Positions 55,686 through 64,000 of a stretch of DNA of 64,000 nt are shown here, piece after piece. Below the pieces are notes generated by a model. The model was not told where the DNA came from, did not search any database, and saw nothing but the letters and a program-made list of their open reading frames with translations. A program made the translations under genes and the position numbers. Positions within the stretch are counted from its first letter, which is position 1. Each line of letters opens with the position of its first letter. The stretch comes from Adiantum capillus-veneris (taxonomy: Eukaryota > Streptophyta > Polypodiopsida > Polypodiales > Pteridaceae): positions 7,181,001-7,245,000 of the forward strand of contig CM043963.1 in assembly GCA_014529385.2 (NCBI GenBank), given 5' to 3'.

Positions 55686-56615
55686 TGTAAGGTCTTTGAT
55701 CCCGATCAAAAAGAGCACCATTGTACCTTGAAATGAATATACTGGAAAAAGTTACTATTTTTAGGAGTTTTCCGAATTCTGTCAGTGCCATGATGTTTAG
55801 AATATCTTAAAGCTTTGAAATGTGAATTAAAATAATTTTTGTAAAAAAATTCCAAAAATAGTAAGTTTTTGGTCACCCGACCCGTCCAGTTTTGACTGTC
55901 TCAAAAAACTGCACCGTATCCTGAATTTCAAAAAATGCATTTTCGGACCCCGAGGGTTGCTAAATATGGCAGGTACTCGGGCTAGTACGCCTTAGTTCGA
56001 GCTTGCTATAGCAATTTTCGGCATCAAATTCTGACTCGTATGACCCGTTTTAGCCTAAAATCAAATTTTCCCAAAATTGTCCTGGGAGGCACCGGGGGCT
56101 CGAGGCTGTGTGGGAGCAGGTTCCAGGACACTCCAGGTCAGCTTTAGCAGCTAGGGGGTGCCTTTTGTCCTTGTGGGAGTCTTGGGAGAGTTTCCAAGCT
56201 TGCAACTAGGTGTAAGAGCCAGTTAACCAAGCCAACTGGACACTTGGTGGGTAGGCAACTGGACTTGTCATGCTTAACTGGAGTAGCTCCCAGATGCAAA
56301 TAGCAAGCAGGTTCGATTTTCAGCTTGAGGAGGCCTATTTAAAGGTGTGCTCACACACACACACACACACATGCTCACACACACACCCAGTACACACACA
56401 CACACACACACACACCTACACACACCTTGGGGAGGTGCTGCTGGCACACACACAGTTTTTGAAGGAGAAGCAAGGAGGGAGGTGCTGGCGAAATTCTCAT
56501 CTTGAGGATGCATTAGATCAGAAAAATCAGAGGATTCTCAGCCCCTAATGATGCTAATTATGGTTTAATTACGGCTCTTCTTAATTCTCATCATTACTCT
56601 CCCATATTCTTCGTC
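55686..56615 (+). repeat. Element 3 3' LTR, truncated
   Basis: Matches 42,883-43,840, apart from differences in the CA-rich microsatellite (about 56,351-56,416), and ends abruptly. The missing 1.8 kb may have been lost by deletion or by insertion of the next fragment. Confidence 0.9.
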
Positions 56616-57715
56616 GCAGATGGACATACCCTCGGTCTCATTTGCTGAGTTTCAGACATAGTCCACAGCAGAGCCGAGTGGTGATGAGGATTTTTAGATC
56701 AACATCACCGATGTAGACACAGTGCCAATGGTCCAACTGTCAAAGATGAAGAAGACGAATTGAAGAGAAGATCACCCTAGAGGTGGATGAGCAGTGGAAA
56801 GCCGCAATGGATTGGGAGTTGATAGTTTCACACTCTGCCAATGTCACTCAACTCACTCCCAATCAGATCAATGCTCAATGGCATCAACAATCCCTGCCAT
56901 ACCCTCTCATCAAAGTGGAATTACTACAGGTAAAAAAGAGGTTGTACAAAGATATGCAAGAAGATGGCGCAGATAAAGACCACCCAAAGTGGAGGTTAAG
57001 CTGGTTGAACAAAAATCGGAGATACCTGATTCTATTCACAAGAGCACCTGCTTTGCAGCCCGGCAAAGAGATCCCACATTTTGTCTTGTACCCAGAGTAA
57101 GGACATGGCAAGTGCATGAAGCACTGACAAAGAAGAGGCCAACTTGGCTTAACTACCCCAAACTGCCAGCTCCAGAGAGAGGACAAGCGATAGAGGAATA
57201 CATGGTGAAAACCCTAACGGGCGCCATGTCTTTCTTCAAGAGTCTACCAGATCCCTCCTGTGCCATGTTATATAAGATCTGCAGGATGTTGCTCACATGC
57301 ATTTAAGTTTTTAATGAGCCTGAGCAAACAGGAGCCCCATGGATATCATTTTTGGAAGGTAACTAAGGCTTATGCTACGATTTGAGTGGGCAACCTTCAG
57401 AAGAAGTCCTTTACGGCTTCTATGCTAGATGTATGTTCTTGCCATCGAATAATATGTTAGCCTTTGAAGAAGCTTTCTACACTGGATTCTTCACCTAGCA
57501 AATGAAGATATTTGTGCTGGTGATCAGTAACCTTACATCCAGGTTTGTAGGCTACTCAGCGGTGGAGCTGAAGAATAAAGTGACCATGCAATTTCTGCAA
57601 GTGTCTGACAAAGAAAGAAGAATTAGATACCAGAAGGCACTAGATGCGCTTAAAGACCACCTCACCAATTGTCAATCCGAAGACTATTTCAACCCATAAA
57701 GCTGTGTCAAGGGAC
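56616..57715 (+). pseudogene. Unrecognised ORF remnant of an LTR element
   Basis: A protein-like reading passes through several frames: EVDEQWKAAMDWELIVSH (about 56,770), then KVELLQVKKRLYKDMQED, then EVKLVEQKSEIPDS and ALTKKRPTWLNYPKLPAPER (57,000-57,175), then EEVLYGFYARCMFLPSNNML and, from about 57,500, LKNKVTMQFLQVSDKERRI up to a stop at 57,699. The length, the tail of short charged helices and the following polypurine tract suggest the last ORF of an LTR retrotransposon, perhaps gag-like. No zinc knuckle, protease, RT or integrase motif was found and I do not recognise the family. It begins exactly where the element 3 LTR is cut. Confidence 0.5.
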
Positions 57716-57735
57716 GACACAGGCGAGGGGGGGTA

Positions 57736-58106
57736 TGTTAGCAGCAAGCTATCATGGACACCATTTTTTGGAGTTCTCTTTGTAAAAAAATTATTATTTT
57801 GATAAATTGGGAATATTGTAACTCCTATTTTCTTGGATAAACTCTGTAATTAATGAGCCGGGGCTACAAGCTTCCAGATTGTATCAGCCAGTCATTACCC
57901 AGCTTTGGTAGAACTCCAGATTATTAGTTTTGACCACCCAAAAACCTTAGCTAAGGTATAAAAGCCAATTTTTGTAAGTTTTTTTATAAGTTTTTGGATA
58001 AGAAATACAGAGCGTGAGCTAACGGTGCTCACTCCTCTCCTTCTCGCGCTTCCTACTCCCTCCCTGGTTGTCACATTGCGATTGCATTTGTTGCATTGCA
58101 ACCGCA
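57736..58106 (+). repeat. Probable 3' LTR start following a polypurine tract
   Basis: GGCGAGGGGGGGTA (57,722-57,735) precedes TGTTAGCAGCAAGC. A TATAAAAG box lies at 57,957-57,964. The LTR end could not be fixed; ACCGCA at 58,106 is one candidate. No second copy is in the window. Confidence 0.55.
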
Positions 58107-58266
58107 GGTAAGAGCTCTACGCATTGACGTAAGTAGTTCACAGTATTTTTTAGCTTTTGGCATCGCCGACCTGCGGCCTAATTTCATCATAATTAAGAAT
58201 TTACACTTTTAAATAAAAAACTAAGCATAGGCGGGGTATTGGGGCATCACTGCTAAGCATTTAGAT
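58107..58266. other. No feature recognised
   Basis: May still belong to the preceding LTR-like sequence. Confidence 0.3.
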
Positions 58267-58445
58267 GCATTCTAGGTCAAAAATCCAATGCTGTTAATAA
58301 TTGCGATTTTGGAACTTGACCTAAAGTGGGGTTCAAGACCATAAGTATGTGTGCTTAGGTCTTATAAACTTTCCCTAGAAGTTTCGTTACGTTTGGATGT
58401 CATTGATGCTGTAACGGATGTGATTTGTTTGCCGAGAGCGATTGG
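58267..58445. repeat. Dispersed repeat X, copy 2
   Basis: Matches 42,525-42,690 from AAAAATCCAATGCTGTTAAT to TTGCCGAGAGCGAT. Different sequence flanks it on both sides. Confidence 0.8.
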
Positions 58446-58966
58446 CTTTTGGTGATTTCAGTCACTTGAGTGTAGCTTGAGTTAGATACGAGTTGTTAGT
58501 TGGTTTTCGAGAGATTGACACGCTCTTGTAGCCTCTATGCACTAGTCGAGTCAGCTTCGTCCCATGGTTTGACAAATTAATCGTGGTTCTCGCTAATACT
58601 GCAATAAGATAGGATGGTGAGGTTAGACATACGTCCCACACTGAGCCCAAATTGTGACCAACATGGATTGTGATCCATGTACATTTTCTAGATTTCTAAA
58701 CTAGAACAAGCCTTTATGACCCACATGCCAATTAAAGCATAATCCCAAAGTTTTAAGTCAATTCAAAATCAAAATCCTTGTGAGAATCCCAAATTTCTCT
58801 AAGTCTGTGAAAAAATTTGCAAAAATTGACTTGATGATCAAGTCCAAAATCCAAACCATAAAATTTTTCACCATAGCTCCCCTTGATCATGTTGAATTAG
58901 CTATCACAATGTTAAGTATGGAGCCTGATTTACCCTTTGTAATTTTCTGTGGTAAAAACACACATT
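58446..58966. other. No gene seen
   Basis: AT-rich, only short ORFs without recognisable motifs. Confidence 0.45.
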
Positions 58967-59566
58967 TGTAAGGCCCCCATTAGGAGGAGAAGCCATCGTG
59001 CGTGAAGAAAAATAACTCGCCGGAAAATAAAATCACTCGTTGGAATATTCCTTTTTGCCGAAATATTATGGCCGGACAGCGATCGAAAAGTGGTCGGAAA
59101 ACGATCGATCGGTTGGTCTGTTGGCTGGTGGCCAAATGCAAAAGCGGACTTGTCTTCTCAAGGGCGGCCACACATGTGCGGATTGGAGGGTCCGATTTGG
59201 ACTTATCTACACAAGGACGGCTACACATGGTTGCCTCTCATGAGAGAGGGCAGTCCATTTGGCCTATAAAAGGAGGCCATTTCTACACACATTTCATAGT
59301 GTGAAGTTGATGCACAAGGTAAGTGTGAGGTGGTGAGAGTGAAGCAAGGCGGGAGCTCTAAACTGCTTCTTGTTTTGAAGTACTAAAGCCATTGAGTGGC
59401 TGCTTTCCCGTGGATGTAGCCCACATTGGGTGAACCACGTATATCGTGTGTACTCTCTCTCTCTCTCTATCTCTTTACTCTATAATCTCTTGTGTGTGAA
59501 ATCTATCTCTCTCCATTAAGTAATCTACTCAAATATTCATTTAGCTACGTCATATTTCCTAACACA
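58967..59566 (+). repeat. Ty1/copia-like LTR, probably solo
   Basis: Starts TGTAAGGCC and plausibly ends CTAACACACA. TATAAAAG at 59,265-59,272 is followed at 59,409-59,440 by CCGTGGATGTAGCCCACATT and TGAACCACG, which resembles the conserved R/U5 region of plant copia LTRs as I remember it. No primer-binding site or pol follows; the next base belongs to the minus-strand gypsy integrase tail. The ends and the absence of a clear target duplication are uncertain. Confidence 0.55.
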
Positions 59567-62500
59567 CAAGTGGTCCATTCCCTTGCTTCTTTAACTTTTG
59601 GAGTGGTGTTTGAGGGGTGTAGACTAATACATACTCACCCTTTTTGAACTCCTTGTTGCTTACATGTTGAGCATGAAACTCCTTCATGCATCTTTTTTGG
59701 GATAGATGGATGTGATAGCTTGCAAGTGCATCTCATCTAGATTTTTGAGAATATCTAAACTCTCTAATAGCTTGTGATTCATCCATGCTAAGTCTTTGGC
59801 TACTCAAAGTGTGGAATCAAGAAATCTAGGAGCAATAAGGTATTAAGTGCAAATACCAAGTTAAAAGGTGCCATTCCAGTCGCTATTTTGTAAGCTACTC
59901 GGTATACCCATAAAGATAGATGTAGCTTTTGGTCTCAATCTACTCTTAACTCACTCACTATCTTTTGAGCACGGTGAAAAGGATGTTTTTTGTGCTCTTT
60001 ACTTGTCCATTATCTTGAGAGTGGTAAGGTGCAGATTAACAATGAATTATCATGAACTCACCTAGCAAGAATTCAATCACTTCATTGATGGAGTGAGTCC
60101 CTTTGCCGCTAACTATGGTAGCCCATATCTTGTAAAGATATTCTCATACAATAATTTTGGCCACTATGATATATTGAGCATGTGCATGATATGGTAGTGG
60201 TGTGATAGGCCCTACAAAATCTATGCCCCACTTGGCAAATGCTCTTGCTCTCATCATTGGTCTCCGAGGGATTTTGTCTCTCTGCATAGCTACCTTTGTT
60301 CATTGACATATGTCACATCTTTTCACATATTCTTCAACATACATGAACAAGGTAGGCCATCAAATTCCTACAACAAGAATTTCCTTGCTATTTTGTAAAA
60401 AGAAAAATGTCTGCCTACTTGTTCATCATGAGTTTCCTCAAGAATCGGAACGTACTCGCTCTCCATGGCACACATCCACAATTGATTGTTTTTTTCTCCC
60501 TTGTAGAGGTGATCCTCAATCAAAATGTAACTCTCTACCTTTGTCTGAATAGATTTTATTCTTGCTTTGTTAAACCCCTTTTAGGTAAGGTTCCTTTTGT
60601 TAAGTAATTCACAATGGATGAGCTCCACATAGGTGCAAACAATGTTGCATGTTCTACAAGGACATTGAGTGCACAAATGTTACATGAACTACTATAGTTA
60701 TGAACACTCTTTTGCATTGTAGGCAAGTATATACCTAGTCTTTAAGTCTCTAAAATGTTTGTGTTTTCTCATTGTGACTTCCTGTGTTTTGCACACAATT
60801 GTCTCAAGTACATGTTTCTCTCATTTGGCTCTATACATATCATCAATATCCCATCATTTCCTTTCTTGTATTGCCTTCTAGATATTAGCAGAAGTGTTTG
60901 GTTTTCCTCAATGATGACTGACTATCTTTGAATCTATAATAATGCAATGGTGAGTAAAGGTACAACATGTTCACTCCACCTTGGCACCATCTCAATGTTG
61001 AATGGTAAGAATCTAACAAGTTATCATCAACCCCGGTGGTTGCTTCTCCATGAGTCAATCTAGACAAATGGTCAACTTTCTAATGTGTTGTTCCCTTTTT
61101 CACCACCACTATGAAATCAAACTCAAGTAATATAATGAACCATCTAACAATGTGTCCTATATTGTAAGGTTTGCTCACCAAGTATAGTAGTGCTCGATGA
61201 TCCACAAAAAAACAAATTTGTTTCCAAGAAGGTAATGTCTAAACTCCTTCACAACATATACCATTCCTAATCCTTCTCTCTTTGTAGTTGTATAATTATT
61301 TTCTACAACATTCCATTGTTGACTGAAGTAACTTATAGGACAATCCGTGTCGTTCTCTTGAGGTTGTGCTAAAAATCATCTCATAGAGTAGAAATCAATC
61401 TTTTCTTCAATGTCTAGAATGCTTTTTGACATTTGTGGTTTGCTCAAATATCATGATAAGATAGTAGATAGGTTTGGAAATAATGGCATACATGTAGATG
61501 AATCTTCTATAGTAACCACAATGACCCATGAAGGCTTGTTCCTCCATAGCTTTTGTCAATCTGGGTACAACAACAATCACGTGGATATTCTCAAGATGCA
61601 TGGAAATGTTGTTCTTGGACATAATGTACACTAGGAATTTTCCTTGTCTTATCATGAAGACACATTTCTCTAGATTTAAGCAGATACAATATGTTCTATA
61701 TTTCTAAAATATCTTCTTCAAGTATTCTATGTGTTCATTTCTCATAAGAGAATGCATTCATAAGTCGTCCATGTAACTATTTAAGAACTTTCTTAGATAC
61801 TCTTTGAAATCACGACTCATCAACTTTTGGAATGTGACAAGTGCAGTGGTTAAGCCAGATGGAGTCACTCTGTAAGAAAATATGTCCCATTGTGTGGAAA
61901 ATGTTGTCTTATGATGATCCTCTAGCTTTATAGTAAGCTACTTGTAGCCTGAATATCCATTAAGAAAGATATGTTCTTCCTAACATGTAGCTCACTCTAT
62001 CACATGCACACTAAATGGAAGGGGATAGTTGTCCTTGATAGTAGTGGCATTTACCTGATTGAGATTCACACATACCCTCAATTTTCCAGATTTGTTGGGA
62101 GCTACCACAATCAATGACACCCAATGTGTATGCTCTGTGTATGCTCAACCTCCTAGATAAACTCCAATTCCTTAAGCTTACCTATCTCCTCCTTGATCTC
62201 GTTTGCAATGTTTCATTATAATGGATGTTGTCTGCGAGGCTTAGCATCACTCGTAAGGAGTATCATATGTTGAAAAAACTTGGATCGACACCCTTAGGGT
62301 CTTCGTATGACCATGCAAACACATCTCCTGGCTCAACTAAATCTATGCACTTGGTTTTCTTAGGTCTTTCATAAGATTTTTTTGGTTCTTTCAGTTCCTA
62401 ATTGATTGTTGAAATACAATCTTCCAATCTTTTATCATATGTCTTTGATAGTGAGAGTATGCATCAAATTGATCCGTGTTTGGGCCCTCTTTACTCTCCA

Positions 62501-63880
62501 TATCAGTTGTGCAAACTTCTTTTTAAGTTTGCTTCAGTTTTTGATGATCTCATTTTTGCTCAATTTTTGTCTTCCTTGATGACATTTTAGTTGTGTGTTT
62601 GGATTTTAGTTTTCTTAGTTTCTTGGGATTTGTCTTTGTTAAAGTAGATTTCATATATCTCTCTGTGATCTTGTCCTTGATAGAATTTGTTTGCTATGAC
62701 TTCTTTTTAAGTTTGCTTCAGTTTTTGATGATCTCATTTTTGCTCAATTTTTGTCTTCCTTGATGACATTTCAGTTGTGTGTTTGGATTTTAGTTTTCTT
62801 AGTTTCTTGGGATTTGTCTTTGTTAAAGTAGATTTCATATATCTCTTTGTGATCTTGTCCCTGATAGAATTTGTTTGCTATGAGTATCAAATACTACATT
62901 TTGTTCCTCGTAAGACGCAAAAGTTTTTTTTTAATTTCCTTATTCATTTTGCATGATACCTTTCTTGTCTTCTGGATCTTTGGTTAGGAAAATCATAGAA
63001 GATCACCTCTTTTTTGTTCAATTTTGTTTTGTTTTTAGAGTTACTTGATAGCTCATCCTTAGAAGTCTTCCTTCTTTTTGTCACTCATATCTGTGATGAA
63101 AATATCATCAACTATGAATTTGCGCTCAATAGTTACATGACTAACCCTGATTTCAAGATAACACTCACCATTTGGAAGGGTACTATGTCATAGATCTCTT
63201 TGTTATTACAAAATCTCTTTGAATTTACTTCGTTCATTTATACATCTAGAGTAGCTAGTGTTTGAGTCCATCTAAAATGTTCAAGCAATTATTCTGGAAA
63301 TGGTTCTGGAATGTAATCCTTGTCTCCTACTGGTCTCTCTAAGATACAATCTTCTCTAGCTAGGCTCTCGCACTTGGAAGCTCCACACATCCAAAAATGT
63401 GCTTTGGTCTATAACCATGTAGGTATTTCCTTCTTTTCTTGACAATTTTTGAGCCAAATTCCTCTATAGGAGTTCGACTAACATCTCAGTAGTTGTGGTC
63501 CTTGCAGATGATCCTCGTAGTAACCTCTTTGTGTCGTCAAAGTAGATATGGTCCTAGCCGCAATCTTGTACCATTCTAAGTCGACACATGAATAGTCTTC
63601 CTAAAATGACATCAAAGTTATTGCTCTTGCCAAAATCTACTATTGCAAAGGTATGCTTGCATTCTATCCTGCACGAGAATAATATAATCTATTCCAATAT
63701 ACCTACCGGTCTCTCAACATATCCGTTTGCAAGTTGCAGTTTCATCCTTGTTTTTCTAAGAGCTGGTCTTTCCTCTTTCTCCCATATCTCTTTTGTGGTA
63801 ATGGCCACTCCAGCACCTCTATCTAGTGTAGCAATTTTCATGATTCCTTTTGTTCCATTGGCAAGGTGGTGTTCTCTTCT
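59567..63880 (-). pseudogene. Gypsy pol remnant on the minus strand (element 6)
   Basis: Minus-strand reading, in order. Protease LDRGAGVAITTKEIWEKEER (about 63,820) then LQLANGYVERPVGILE, and VILGRLFMCRLRMVQDCG (about 63,600). Pre-RT DVFAWSYEDPKG (about 62,310). RT IKEEIGKLKELEF, APNKSGKLRVCVN, SYMDDL (about 61,770) and FMGHCGYYRRFI (about 61,530). RNase H ISYFSQQWNVVENNYTTTKR and FRHYLLGNKF (about 61,330-61,220), then VDHLSRLTHGE (about 61,060). Integrase YVKRCDICQ, then FAKWGIDFVGPI (about 60,230), NGQVKSTKNIL (about 60,000), YRVAYKIATGMAPFNLVF (about 59,880) and tail NKEFKKGEYVLVYTP (about 59,640). Stops and frameshifts are frequent. The catalytic Glu of the integrase core appears as Lys in NGQVKS. 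LTRs of this element were not found; its 5' part leaves the window. Confidence 0.85.
62517..62882. repeat. 183-bp tandem duplication
   Basis: CTTCTTTTTAAGTTTGCTTC starts both copies (62,517 and 62,700), which are nearly identical. It lies between the protease and RT parts of element 6 and is a multiple of three, though the frame there is already broken. Confidence 0.92.
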
Positions 63881-64000
63881 TTCCCTTCACAATAATCATC
63901 CACCTTGTTTACAGGTACTGGTTTTCCCTTTGGTATGTTTTGTGTTGTTTTACGCGTGCGATTATCTATGGGAATTCCTTGAAAGGAATTTTTTGCCTCA
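63881..64000 (-). other. Continuation of element 6 towards gag; nothing certain
   Basis: Should hold the protease N-terminus or end of gag on the minus strand. No zinc knuckle is visible before the window ends. Confidence 0.3.

Larger units (their letters stand above)
42883..56615 (+). mobile_element. Element 3: Ty3/gypsy chromovirus, decayed and split by element 4
   Basis: Has a 2.75-kb 5' LTR, an initiator-Met primer-binding site, gag, pol with chromodomain, a polypurine tract and the first 930 bp of the 3' LTR (55,686-56,615). The 3' LTR stops abruptly after TTCTTCGTC, where unrelated sequence begins. Element 4 sits at the chromodomain. Multiple frameshifts and stops in gag and pol show it is dead. 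It is inserted next to an older gypsy protease fragment. Confidence 0.9.

Overview
This window looks like a transposon graveyard from a large plant nuclear genome. I recognise no single-copy host gene. The visible coding capacity belongs to LTR retrotransposons (Ty3/gypsy, plus one Ty1/copia-like LTR), one LINE, one MULE-type transposase pseudogene and a small terminal-inverted-repeat (TIR) element. CT/GA and CA/GT microsatellites are abundant and the background is AT-rich. From memory, the dual-RNase H gypsy elements and the MULE protein resemble those of fern or other non-seed-plant assemblies, but this lineage guess is unverified.

Layout. 1-1110: a tandemly duplicated chromovirus integrase tail with chromodomain. 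3.3-7.2 kb: a decayed LINE on the minus strand (ORF2 endonuclease and reverse transcriptase, plus an ORF1 zinc knuckle), interrupted by promoter-like DNA with 57-bp and 76-bp tandem repeats. 7.3-10.2 kb: no gene, one long microsatellite. 10.4-12.5 kb: a MULE transposase pseudogene (minus) with a visible 81-bp intron. 12,925-30,618: a non-coding LTR element ('LARD-A', minus strand, 131-bp LTRs, target duplication GAGGG). It is split by gypsy element 1 (14,295-26,128, plus strand), whose 5' LTR in turn holds a 1.3-kb TIR element. 30.9-31.4 kb: a TG-rich minisatellite, into which gypsy element 2 (31,393-41,112, duplication TGTGT) inserted. 41,131-41,947: a lone minus-strand LTR. 42,883-56,615: chromovirus element 3, cut at its chromodomain by non-coding LTR element 4 (50,693-55,612, minus strand, duplication CCAAC). 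56.6-58.1 kb: the 3' end of another LTR element with an unrecognised ORF. 58,967-59,566: a copia-like LTR. 59.6-63.9 kb: a badly decayed minus-strand gypsy pol.

How the parts relate. Elements 1 and 2 belong to one lineage. They share the primer-binding site, the polypurine tract, the D-G-G protease site and the dual RNase H layout of Tat/Ogre-type elements, although their LTRs look unrelated. Both also carry, upstream of gag, a family of about 70-codon ORFs (two in-frame copies in element 1, one in element 2). The differences between them are largely synonymous, which suggests a selected protein. Element 2 has an additional 178-codon leader ORF with a CxxC motif. Element 1 has lost its integrase core by an in-frame deletion; element 2 has nonsense codons and a shortened integrase tail. 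LARD-A and element 4 have intact ends but no pol, so they would have depended on enzymes from other elements. The leader ORF family is the best candidate here for something not already described.
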